In this document: positions 22,021 through 31,407 of the stretch, piece after piece
How the letters are laid out: each line of letters begins with the position of its first letter
Position numbering within the stretch: position 1 is the stretch's first letter
Source of the DNA: Chrysoporthe austroafricana
Taxonomy: Eukaryota; Ascomycota; Sordariomycetes; Diaporthales; Cryphonectriaceae
DNA length: 64,000 nucleotides
Direction of reading: 5' to 3'
Assembly: GCA_001051155.2 (NCBI GenBank)
Contig: JYIP02000004.1
Coordinates: 4,272,383 to 4,336,382 of the forward strand
Position numbers and translations under genes: made by a program
Notes under the pieces: model-generated
The model's database searches: none
Told to the model about the DNA's origin: nothing
The model's input: only the letters and a program-made list of their open reading frames with translations

Positions 22021-23226
22021 ATGACTGCAGCGAATGCCGACACAGAGCTCTTGACAGAACACTTTGGCTACCCACCGGTCGTGAGTAAAGATAGCCGATC
22101 AGTCTCTCCCACGAAGAGATACTAAGCGCAACTGCAGTCCCTCATCGATGAGATCATCAACAGCATAAACATCCTCGCCGACAAGGCCCTGACCAGCGTC
22201 GAGACCGGTCTGCTCAACGCACCGCCCACCTCCATCGGCTTCGGCAGGCCTCCCCTCCCGTCGAGCAACGCGAACTCCAAGTCCAAGCGCAAGCGCAAGC
22301 AGCCCGAGCCCCCGCCCGCCGATGACGACGATGCAGACCTCTCCCCCGAGCAGATCGAGGAGCAGGCGCGCGCCGAGATCGCCGCCGGCACGCACCAGCT
22401 CGAGACGCTTCTGTGCACGTCGATCGACCGCAACTTCGACAAGTTCGAGCTCTACGTCATGCGGAACATCCTGTGCGTGCGGCCCGAGGACCGCGACTGG
22501 ATACGGCTGGGGCACTACGAGGGGCTGAACTTCGAGAACGTGCCCGCGTCCGTCCTGCCAAAGGGCGACGGCGCGGCCGGTGGCGACAGGATGGACGTCG
22601 ACGACGCCGCGGAGGACGACTCGGACATCCCCACCGTCGACTCCGTGAACAGGCTGCGGAGGCGGCTGCAGGCGAGCCAGAAGCTCAACACGATGCTTGC
22701 GGCCGAGAAGGCGAGGAACGACGCGCTGCTGGGGGAGCTGCGCGGGATCGTGGGCCGCGCCGAGAAGGGCGGGGCGGAGCCGGCCCTCGCGTTCCTGCAC
22801 GACAAGGGCGACCTGTCGCAGGCGGACGCCACGACGCCCCTGACAACGACGACGGCGTTTGCGCTAAGCCAGATGCAGGCCCTGCGGGCGCTGTCGACAA
22901 GCCTGTCGAACCTCATGCCGGACCTGAAGGGCGCGGCCAATGCGGATGGGGACGACGGCGCGGCGGGGGCTGCGGCGAGGAAGACGTGGCGGAAGGAGAG
23001 GGTCGAGTACGTCGAGGGCGCGGCGAGGAGGCACCTCGAGAGCGTCAGGGGCCTCGAGCTGGGGCGCAACGGCGAGGTGAGGGATGGCGAGTGGCAGGGT
23101 GAGGGGGCGAGGTTAGGCGCTGGGGAGGTCGGGGCGCTGGAGGGTGTGGCGGAGCTGCTGGGGAAAGAAAATCGGGAAAGGGGGGGTGGTGATGAGGATG
23201 TGGACGATGATGATGGCGCGGAGTAG
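22021..23226 (+). CDS. MIS12: Mis12/Mtw1 kinetochore subunit
   Basis: Two exons (22021-22080, 22138-23226) with a 57-bp intron encode 382 aa. The Mis12 signature is clear: TEHFGYPPV-SLIDEIINSINILADKAL across the splice (about 12-40), then GTHQLETLLCTSIDRNFDKF and ELYVMRNILCVRPEDRDWI (about 120-165). Later segments (LRRRLQASQKLNTMLAAEKA) are coiled-coil-like, as in the MIND complex. The product should be the Mtw1/Mis12 subunit of the MIND complex, bridging the inner kinetochore and the Ndc80/KNL1 outer layer. A basic KSKRKRKQ at about 85 could be a nuclear signal. The C-terminus is acidic and poorly conserved in character. The early phase-0 intron with GTGAGT/CTGCAG ends is well supported. Confidence 0.92.
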
Positions 23227-23667
23227 GCAGTGTCGGCTGGGGCTGGCCAGACCGATCAGGGCTGTGCGGATGGTAGCAAGAGGCTGAGCTGGAAATCTGC
23301 CTCAGACATGCGAGGGCTTGAATACGAACGCGACGCTGGGGCCCGGGGCTGTTTCGACATGACGAGGCTGAAAGCTGGACACACAGCTGGGCTCGTGACG
23401 AGGCCGCAATATTCGGACGCGGTCCGATGTCAACAACGTCACTCTACGGTGAGGCTGTACAAAACTTGCTCCACGGTTGGCGTAGGAAGGCGTTTTGTGC
23501 AATTGGGTCAAATCGGGCGGACTGGATAGGCTTGATGGCTCGACGAGGATGATTACGAGATACCTTCATAAGTTCTATACCAATACATATGAGGAGCTAT
23601 GCTTTGCTTCTGTTGCAATTTCACATGCAACCCAATATCCGGCACCTCAGCAACTACTCTCAACGTT
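23227..23667. other. Convergent 3' intergenic region
   Basis: 441 bp between the 3' ends of MIS12 and the PPR gene. No gene is seen; it presumably holds both polyadenylation regions. Confidence 0.6.
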
Positions 23668-26433
23668 TTATATATATCCAGTACTTCCGATCCCACCCAC
23701 CTTCAGCTCCTCCCACTCTGCCCTTGACAACAGCCCACAGTCGAGCGCGACAGCCCAGAAGCCATGCCTCCAGTATCTGTTCCTCGACCTCTCGGTTCCA
23801 TTGGGCAGCCCGCTCCCGAACATCTCCGCCGCCGCGGGCGACGACGGCACAGCCTGCGCGCGAGCGTTCATACGCTGCAGCCGCACGGTATCCACGACCC
23901 GCTTCGCCTCGTTCATCCTGCCCGCGTGCACGAGACATCGCAGGAGGTCCTCGAGGGCCTCGAGCGTAATGGCCGAACCGGCGAGGCTGCTGATCTGCTC
24001 AAACAGGCCAAACGCCCGGTCGAGGTCGCCGGCAAGCGCGTAACCCCTCATGACACGCTCCCAGAAGACCTTGTCCAGCCCGCGGCGGCTGTCGCGAATG
24101 ACACATCGGTCGCCGTCGAAGCCGCACTCGGTAAGGAGCTTGTTGACCTCGTTGAGCGCCGGCGGCGTGCGCGAGAAGTAGTAGTCAACGAGCATGGTAT
24201 ACATGTGAGGGCTGGGCTGTAGGCCCTTGCTCATGATGTGCTTGTAGATAGCGCCCACGGCACCCCCGGTGTGATGGTGATTGTGGTGGCCGTCACGGAG
24301 AAGTAGATGCATGATGCGCGCGAAGGTCTCCATATTGGCCTGTACGCCCTCGGCGTTCATCGTTTGAAAGAGCTGCTCGATGCGCTGGCATTGCTCATCC
24401 GGGCTAACATCCTTGATATTGTTGATCAGCCCGTCGAGGAGGATCGTCCAGGTAGCAGCGTCGGGCTTAACGTTCTGCTCGTGCATTATCCTCAGAATAC
24501 CGTCGACCTGCTGCGCCTCGCCGTGTCGTACGAGTGGGCTGAGAAACGTGTTGTAGGTGATGACGTCCGGCTCAACCCCATTGTCAGAGGCCCACGAGAG
24601 GACTTTCTTGGCGGCTGACATCGCGTTGAGGCGGATCAGACCGCCAACTGCCGCGTTGATGGCGTCGATTTGTAAAGGGACACCGCCTGGTTGTGTGGAT
24701 TGGCGCTTCATGTCACTGAGAGCCCGTAGCCCAGCCTCGGGCTGACGACAATGCATAAGTCCGACAACTCTGGCCGTCCAGATCGCGCCGTCTAGCTTTA
24801 TGCCCGACGCCACGAGTCTCCTCCAGACATTTTCCAGGCCACTCGGGTTTCTGGCCCTCCTGCAACCCTCGATCATACACGTCCACGTCTTGAGCGTCGG
24901 GACGACACCAACACTTTCCATCGATTTCCAGACATCAATCGCCCGCTGTGGCCGCCTGAGCGCAGTAAACACCATGATGAAAGAGTCCAGCAAGTCTTCA
25001 TGCGGTTTCATGTTCTCGGCTTTGCCAACGTGGCCATATTGGCTCCAGTATTCTGTCCACGCAGCCTCAACTGCCATTACATCACCTAGACCGAGAGCAT
25101 CCGACAGTCGCCTCTGAAAGTCAGAAATGTCGCTTTGAGCATTCCTCTTTGGTGTCAGTGGCAAAGGTATGGCTCCTGTCTCTGCTTCTGGGTACTGAAC
25201 AGAGTTGGAATTTTGCGGCAAGCGGAACTGTGACGTGATTGTATCCCATTGCCCCAGGACGTACAACATAACAGTGGGATGAGGCTCTAGCATTGCGCGC
25301 AAGGCAGGTCGTCGAACCTCGACATCTGCCAGAATATGAGCGATTGGGTTTAGAAGAGGCTCTGCCTTGCGTCGAACATCGACGGTAGACTGCTTGGGGT
25401 CCATGAGCAGCACGAATGTGGCGAGGGCTACCGCGGGCACCTGCCTATGCTGTCTGGCGAAGTCGAAGAAAAGCATGCTCAAGGCGCCTATCAGGTCACC
25501 ACGCATGGCATAAGAACGGAGGCGGTACTCGTTAATGTCAGGGAGACGAAATTGGGCCTCCTCGGATGTTTGAAGGACCGATTCGTTGGGGGGCAGTCGG
25601 TAGCGATGGAACATGATCCAGGACTCAACAAGGTCCTCAAGCAGCTCCTCCTTCCGGGTCATGGCCTTCTCGTAAGCCTCGTCGCTGGGGTAGTCTCGCC
25701 TGGCGGAGCTCCTGGCGAGAATATTCGCGATCAAGCCCATAGTCAGATCGGTCCATTTTGTTGGACTCAGGGAATCCAATTCGTGGAAATACTGAGTGAT
25801 TTTGGTTACCGGAGGGAGTCTCTCATTATCCATATCGACCAACTTGGCCTCGGCGACTCTCGTCATCAGATATGTGCCCCTCTGCTTGACTAGTCGATTC
25901 TTCCCCCCGGATGGATCCTTAGGCCAAACCATGGTCAGAAAGTAATGGAGACATGCCTCAATGCTCTCCTCCTTCATCATAGGCCGTAGCCGGGACAAGT
26001 TATTGAAGAACTCCTTAGTAGCCGGGGATATATCCTTCGGTGCGGCACTAGCAGCCTCATCTTGGTCACCCTGTTGTCGAACGACCTTTTTGAATATGTC
26101 CAGCGACTCCTTTCTGTTCGAGGGGGCCAGCGTCTTCCTATATGGAGAATCCGGTGACAGCCGCGTGCCCCGGTGGGATTGCGGTCTCGAGCTGCGTTTC
26201 CTCCCTGTTTCTCCATGACTTCGTGGGCCCTGCGGGTCGCCGATATGCAAGGCTTCGATCGACGGGATAAAATCGTCGTCTGGGGTGGCCTCTGTTCTGG
26301 GCGTCCCGGTCGATGTCGAGCGAGCAGGTGCTCTTGTCTGCCACTGCGGCAGTCGATGAGCCTGCGCCCGCTGCAGAGCAGCTGCGAGGAGCTGTCTGCG
26401 ACATGAGGAGCATATCGCCTGTGGTGTCTGCAT
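23668..26433 (-). CDS. Mitochondrial pentatricopeptide-repeat (PPR) protein
   Basis: Intronless, 921 aa from the ATG at 26433. The frame is open upstream to 26670, but only a GTG starts there, and the chosen N-terminus (MQTPQAICSSCRRQLLAAAL, then Arg/Ser/Thr-rich, no early acids) is a good mitochondrial targeting sequence. PPR helical pairs are evident in the C-terminal half: TLKTWTCMIEGCRRARNPSG, VEPDVITYNTFLSPLVRHG, VKPDAATWTILLDGLIN, VQANMETFARIMHLLLRDG and LQPSPHMYTMLVDYYFSR. Such proteins bind organellar RNA and act in mitochondrial transcript maturation or translation. The size and domain placement recall Neurospora CYA-5-type COX1 factors, but the RNA target cannot be read from the sequence. 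It shares a 590-bp divergent promoter with the acid phosphatase gene. Confidence 0.88.
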   Translation of the reverse strand: MQTPQAICSSCRRQLLAAALQRAQAHRLPQWQTRAPARSTSTGTPRTEATPDDDFIPSIEALHIGDPQGPRSHGETGRKRSSRPQSHRGTRLSPDSPYRKTLAPSNRKESLDIFKKVVRQQGDQDEAASAAPKDISPATKEFFNNLSRLRPMMKEESIEACLHYFLTMVWPKDPSGGKNRLVKQRGTYLMTRVAEAKLVDMDNERLPPVTKITQYFHELDSLSPTKWTDLTMGLIANILARSSARRDYPSDEAYEKAMTRKEELLEDLVESWIMFHRYRLPPNESVLQTSEEAQFRLPDINEYRLRSYAMRGDLIGALSMLFFDFARQHRQVPAVALATFVLLMDPKQSTVDVRRKAEPLLNPIAHILADVEVRRPALRAMLEPHPTVMLYVLGQWDTITSQFRLPQNSNSVQYPEAETGAIPLPLTPKRNAQSDISDFQRRLSDALGLGDVMAVEAAWTEYWSQYGHVGKAENMKPHEDLLDSFIMVFTALRRPQRAIDVWKSMESVGVVPTLKTWTCMIEGCRRARNPSGLENVWRRLVASGIKLDGAIWTARVVGLMHCRQPEAGLRALSDMKRQSTQPGGVPLQIDAINAAVGGLIRLNAMSAAKKVLSWASDNGVEPDVITYNTFLSPLVRHGEAQQVDGILRIMHEQNVKPDAATWTILLDGLINNIKDVSPDEQCQRIEQLFQTMNAEGVQANMETFARIMHLLLRDGHHNHHHTGGAVGAIYKHIMSKGLQPSPHMYTMLVDYYFSRTPPALNEVNKLLTECGFDGDRCVIRDSRRGLDKVFWERVMRGYALAGDLDRAFGLFEQISSLAGSAITLEALEDLLRCLVHAGRMNEAKRVVDTVRLQRMNARAQAVPSSPAAAEMFGSGLPNGTERSRNRYWRHGFWAVALDCGLLSRAEWEELKVGGIGSTGYI

Positions 26434-27023
26434 GGCGTCCGAGCCGCCGGGTGAACGAGCGTCGCGTGTCCCATGTAATTTCGAGGTCTTGTCCGCAGTG
26501 ACTCCGTCGGCGGATCGTTGCCACGTGGACCTAGAGAGCCACGGTGCTGAAGCAGCCTCGTGCTCTGGTTGTTTTGAACCGTTTGCGACTGTCAGGATTG
26601 CGCTGTGCAGCACTGAAGACAAGAGCTTCACGCTCGCGGTTAGAAATTCTGGACCGTGGATCCCTGCCACGTGCTTTTACTAAGTAGAGCGGGCCGCCGA
26701 GCTCGGTCCCGCGACATCGACGTCACTCACAACCGCACGAGCAACTGACGTTCACTTGCACCCTTTGTTATAAAGTATACGATATTTCAATACACATCTC
26801 CTATAGTCCCGCATGCCGTGCACATAGACCGGCCCTACCCTCAAGTACACCAACAAGGCGCTGCGCAGCCGACTTCTTGAAAGAGATACGGGCGCAAAGT
26901 GGGGCTCATACGGACTGGTCTCACCCTCTCGCGGTCTTTGTGTTTATGTCCATGTCTGCCAGCGCCCACCGTGAGCTCTCAAACGGCTCGAGAGTATCTT
27001 GCAACATACGATAATCCGACAAT
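26434..27023. promoter_or_regulatory. Shared divergent promoter, PPR / acid phosphatase
   Basis: 590 bp between two opposed start codons. A GACGTCAC palindromic CRE-like element lies near 26719-26730 and a TATAAAG string near 26770. Assignment is by position only. Confidence 0.5.
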
Positions 27024-28715
27024 ATGACGACTCTACAACCTCGAAAGCCGTACACTGATGAGGAGCTACGGCAACTCTACCCTCCTGGACTCCAGCTTCA
27101 GCAAGTGCAGATTCTCCTCCGCCATGGCGAGCGGACTCCAGTCTCACCGCGTTTCCAAAATGCTGGTCTCAGGGCCTTCTGGCCATACTGCACGGCCGTC
27201 AGGCACATGAGAGACGCCATACTTGAGCGCGGGCAGGATGGAAAAGGCCAGGTTTTCTCAACTCTGGAGTGGAAGCGTCGTCTCGAAACCTTCGGCCCAA
27301 ACGATGCACCAGTCGTTGCGGCCGGGCCTGGGGGTGAACTTGATAGTGTATGTGACATGGGTCAGTTCAGCGTTTCCTCTTCATGCATCTCGATATCAAC
27401 GTACAGGCGGGCTGACATATATGCAGGAATGCTCACGGACATTGGTCGTCTGACCACCCTCGAGCTGGGTGAACGCCTGCGCACCCTCTACGTGGACAGG
27501 CTTGGATTTCTGCCCAAGACCATCGACTCCGCAGACTTCATCTACCTGCGCTCCACACCCGTCCCTCGCTCTATGCAGTCCCTGCACCAGACGTTCACAG
27601 GCCTGTACCCAACACACGCCCGCGCCGCCGACTTCCCACCGCCCACCATCCTGACCCGGTCCCTGAGTGACGAGACCCTGTTGCCCAACGACAGCTCCTG
27701 TCGCCGCTTTGCTATCCTCTCGCAGGCCTTTGGCCAGAGAACTGCGGACCGATGGAACCCAACGGAGGAGATGGCTTATCTCACCAAAATCTACGGCAAA
27801 TGGATGCCTGAGGGCAGCCCGAAGGTCGCCGTGGACGCGAAACCCCGCCTGTCCGGTATCATGGATACTGTCAACGCCACGGACGCCCACGGCCCGGAGA
27901 CACGGTTGCCCAAGGAGTTCTACGACCCCAAGGCGCGCAGGATTATCGAGAAGATCGGCGTTGAGGAGTGGTTCAGCGGGTACAAGGAGTCTCAGGAGTA
28001 CCGGAAGCTGGGTGTTGGCGGGCTACTGGGAGACATCACCGCGCGAATGGTTGGCAGTGTGGAGCACAGTCCTGCGGATGGAGAGTACGAGCTCATGGGC
28101 AAGTCCGGCCAGGACCACCATGCCATAAAGTTTGGCATGAGCGGCTGTCACGATACGACCCTGGCTGCGTGTCTGACCAGCGTGGGTGCCTTCCCTGGCG
28201 ACCGGTGGCCTCCATTCACAAGCCACATCGCCTTTGAGCTCTTCCGAAAAGCCAATACCCCTGCCACGGCGGGAGAAATTGTATCTACTAAGGCTTCTGA
28301 TGCCACTGCAGCTTCTCCCACCACAAGTTGGCTGGGCTCCTTCTTTTCTTTTCGATCGCCGGCTGGGCAGCCACCACCTGGAATTGGTCGAAAACCTACG
28401 GACGAGCTGACCGAGAACGAGAAGAAAAAGTTGGATGGCTATTATGTCCGTATCCGATACAACGACGAGGTCGTCAAGATTCCTGGCTGCAAGCCACAGG
28501 GCAACCATTTCGAAGAAGACGAGAGTCTCTGCACGTTGGTACGTTTGACGAAACTCACACTAGATTACCTTGAGTATATTGCCAGACTGACACCGCAACA
28601 GGCCGCATTCAAGACCATCGTTGACAAATTTACCCCTAAGGACTGGAAGAATGAGTGCAAGAAGGGAAGGCAAGAGCCTGCTTTCCCAGCTCGTCCTGAG
28701 CCTGCTGGATACTAG
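27024..28715 (+). CDS. Histidine acid phosphatase family protein
   Basis: Three exons (27024-27360, 27427-28538, 28602-28715) give 520 aa. Both introns (66 and 63 bp) are multiples of three and free of stops, so the frame also reads through them. Splicing is preferred because it restores CDMG-MLTDIGR and SLCTL-AAFKTIVDKF, with GTCAGT/GCAG and GTACGT/ACAG ends. The catalytic LLRHGERTP (nucleophile His34) and the C-terminal proton-donor motif SGCHDTTLAA are intact. There is no signal peptide, so unlike secreted acid phosphatases and phytases it should be intracellular, closer to the ACP6/lysophosphatidic-acid-phosphatase branch. Substrate is unknown. An FRSPAGQPPPG insertion near the end is low complexity. 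Confidence 0.88.
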   Translation: MTTLQPRKPYTDEELRQLYPPGLQLQQVQILLRHGERTPVSPRFQNAGLRAFWPYCTAVRHMRDAILERGQDGKGQVFSTLEWKRRLETFGPNDAPVVAAGPGGELDSVCDMGQFSVSSSCISISTYRRADIYAGMLTDIGRLTTLELGERLRTLYVDRLGFLPKTIDSADFIYLRSTPVPRSMQSLHQTFTGLYPTHARAADFPPPTILTRSLSDETLLPNDSSCRRFAILSQAFGQRTADRWNPTEEMAYLTKIYGKWMPEGSPKVAVDAKPRLSGIMDTVNATDAHGPETRLPKEFYDPKARRIIEKIGVEEWFSGYKESQEYRKLGVGGLLGDITARMVGSVEHSPADGEYELMGKSGQDHHAIKFGMSGCHDTTLAACLTSVGAFPGDRWPPFTSHIAFELFRKANTPATAGEIVSTKASDATAASPTTSWLGSFFSFRSPAGQPPPGIGRKPTDELTENEKKKLDGYYVRIRYNDEVVKIPGCKPQGNHFEEDESLCTLVRLTKLTLDYLEYIARLTPQQAAFKTIVDKFTPKDWKNECKKGRQEPAFPARPEPAGY

Positions 28716-30762
28716 ATAGAGACATTTCCTTCCCGGGTTATCCGTGGCATGCCGCGGCATAGATATAGGAATAGGCATAGGTATAGATAGACTCGGTTTG
28801 CATACCCGGAGATGCGTGATCGGGTCCTCAGGAATTGGCCAATAGAGACCCAGACCACGATTAAGTACAAGCAGGCAATTCTTTAACGAGCACATCTCAG
28901 TGAAAAAAACATACTAAGCTTACTGGATGGCACTTATGTACTGGTACGTCTCTTGGATCATATAAAATCATGTTCGCGCGTTTTGAAGAACTAGTCTTCT
29001 GGCACTGGGCATTATTCAAATGCAAGCGAACCAGGACAGTAAAATCAGTGTGAAGAGATGATACGAAAGATCGTGAGTATTTCCGTGGGTTCTTTGCCTT
29101 TGCTTCCACACTTTTGAACCACGTTGTTTCCGTTCGTTCTTTAGTTCCCCCCCCCCCCGGGTTCCCTCCAACGAGCAATTCTCAACAAACCATTATCTAG
29201 AAGGCACGATCCCTCTTACAGCCTTGTTGACCATGGGATACGCGATTATCATTTCCCAAAGTTGAATAGCCCATCGCCCACCACAACCCGTAACAGCGCA
29301 AACCGTTCCGAGATGCATACCACCGCCTCCTAGGAGGCAAAACAGCGATGCGACCACCGTGTCTCTCGCCGACGGCGCCACACGCGGGATTCGCTGCGAC
29401 AAACACGGGGCAAGCGACTTGGCCACGGAGGATACTCCGGTCAAGCGCATGAAGGAGCTCGGACCTGCTCTCGTCCAGGCCTACGTGGCGCCTCTCGGGC
29501 TCGGCAGCAAGCCCACACAACCAGCACAACAACCGCGTCCAGCTCGTCCCCCAGCGGCAGTAGCGGCAGCAGGAAGCGCAAAGCGGGTCCAAACGCCCCT
29601 AGAGGACGACATCGCGGCGTGCGAGCAGAACTTCAAACTACCGCGTCGCCACACCTCCCTCCCCGCCTCGGGCCCCGAGGACACCCAGCCGGCTAGCTGC
29701 GAGACAGCGCGCGGCCGCATCGAGGAGCGGATCGACGCGGAGATCATGACCAAGACAGGAGTCCGACAGCGCGCGTTTTGGGGCTAGCAGCAGCGTGTTG
29801 GAGAGCTTCCTGGGTAGGCTGGGCCAGATCAGCAGGTCCCAGGGTGCTCGGCGTGGTTGGACACGTGGATGTGGTTGAAGCAGCGCGTGGCGGCTGGCTT
29901 GAAAATGGCGGACGTGAAGAAGCGGCAGAGACGCAAGGCCGAGGCTGTAGCGGCCGGTGTTGGTGAAATCGGCGCGGCAACGGCGGCCTCGTGCGAGAGG
30001 AAGGGCAGGAAGCTCTCCGAGATATCCGGCATCAGCGGATGGGATCTATCTCCCCTGTGGAGAAGATGACGATGCTTCCGGCTATGATGCTTGTGACCCC
30101 AGCTATGTGGGAAAAACCCGTCTCGCCACGCATTCCAAGAGTCTGTGAATCGCGCAGCAGAAGCTCCAGACGAAGCACCGAAAGGCCACGGTGATGTGAG
30201 AGAGCACTGCGGGTTTTGAGCCGTGAGCCGACGTCGGATCAGAATATGTCGTGAGTAGTCCATTTCACTGTAGGATCTGGTTGTGCATTGCTAACCTCGA
30301 AAAGATGCTGGCTTCATGCAGAGATGAAGATGTATGTGGAGCAATATGGCTGCTTCTCCTGGGATTGCGCCAGCATACAGTGTTCTGAATCTAGATTCAG
30401 TACTCTCGGAGAGGCCTTGTGGATGCCAAAGCCGTCTGTTAATACGGTGTTGCACAGTTCGGATGTCGGGTTCTAAGATCATGAGGCTGGACCAAGACAA
30501 GGAACCGTAGGAGGTTTCTGGTTTTGACAAGACCTGCCCTTGGAAATAATTAACCAAATTGGTTGAGTCTTTCCTTGAACATCCATTCTGATGCGATTTC
30601 ACCCCTCTGAGAAGACGAGGGGAACTAGCCGTCCATAGTTGCACTGGGGTAGAGCCTCCCTTTGTGTAGAGCTCGCTGGTGCATCATCACAGCGTCTTGC
30701 ACAGCCAAAATGCCTTTTTGAGAGGTCTCGGCCGGTGTCGTAGATGTATGCGCGGCAATCGA
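28716..30762. other. Intergenic region, no secure gene
   Basis: A 142-codon frame at 29359-29787 (+) is Ala/Pro-rich and a 144-codon frame at 29829-30263 (-) is His/Arg-rich. Neither resembles a known family and both overlap competing frames. A C-rich homopolymer is near 29148. Possibly gene remnants; not annotated. Confidence 0.4.
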
Positions 30763-31407
30763 TTATGAAACCGCAGCCTCCTCACGTACGAGGGGTGCCT
30801 GCTCCCGTCCGACATCTTTAGCAGCAGCAGCCTCCGCCTTAGCCCTCCTCTTTCTCGCCCGCCGCACTTCGATCTCCACCTCGAGCATCACCATATCCAC
30901 CGTAACCAGCCGGGGAACGACGCGCTCGATAGCGTCTACCGCGCAGGACTGTGCTTGCCGCAGAGCAAGTGGCGTGAGGACGCCGAACCAGCGGATTGGG
31001 TCGGCGGGCACCTTCTTCTTCGTCTTGATCTCTCCATCGCCCTCCCCGTCCTGCTCCGCGGCCTTCTCGTCTCCAGCTGCATCGCCGGCGCCCTCAGCCT
31101 TGTGCAGAGTATTCTCAGCCCCAGCCCCAGCCCCCTCAGCAGCTTTCTCGTCGCCGTCCGTCACGACCCGAAACTCGGCCCCGGCCCCGGTTCCGTCGAC
31201 CACAACGGTCCTCCCAGCCCGCATCCGCTCGTCGTAAAAGTCCGCGCCGTATCGCACGCCGCGCTCGGCCGCGAAGTTGGCGCGCGCGAGGTGCTGGAAG
31301 GTGGAGGACTGCAGGCGGGAGAGCTCGGCGCGCAGGGAGGTGTACTCGTCGAGGAGTGCGAGGTAGCGCTCTAGGAGCCCGTCAATTGGGTCTGGTGAAG
31401 GATCCAT
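30763..31407 (-). CDS. VMA22: V-ATPase assembly factor Vma22 (CCDC115 family)
   Basis: Single exon, 214 aa. The N-terminus LDGLLERYLALLDEYTSLRAEL forms a coiled coil, followed by FQHLARANFAAE, then YGADFYDERM. After an acidic/Ala-rich linker of about 60 residues comes the C-terminal signature PIRWFGVLTPLALRQAQ (about 137-153), characteristic of Vma22/CCDC115, and a second basic helix rich in Arg/Ala. Yeast Vma22 acts in the endoplasmic reticulum with Vma12 and Vma21 to assemble the V0 sector of the vacuolar ATPase. The linker (repeated GAGAGAE-like units) is low complexity and may vary between strains. Short sequences of this family are weakly conserved, so the call rests mainly on the two end motifs. 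Confidence 0.82.
   Translation of the reverse strand: MDPSPDPIDGLLERYLALLDEYTSLRAELSRLQSSTFQHLARANFAAERGVRYGADFYDERMRAGRTVVVDGTGAGAEFRVVTDGDEKAAEGAGAGAENTLHKAEGAGDAAGDEKAAEQDGEGDGEIKTKKKVPADPIRWFGVLTPLALRQAQSCAVDAIERVVPRLVTVDMVMLEVEIEVRRARKRRAKAEAAAAKDVGREQAPLVREEAAVS

Noticed and set aside
29359..29787. 142-codon + strand frame
   Set aside because: Low-complexity Ala/Pro composition, no family match, no intron support.
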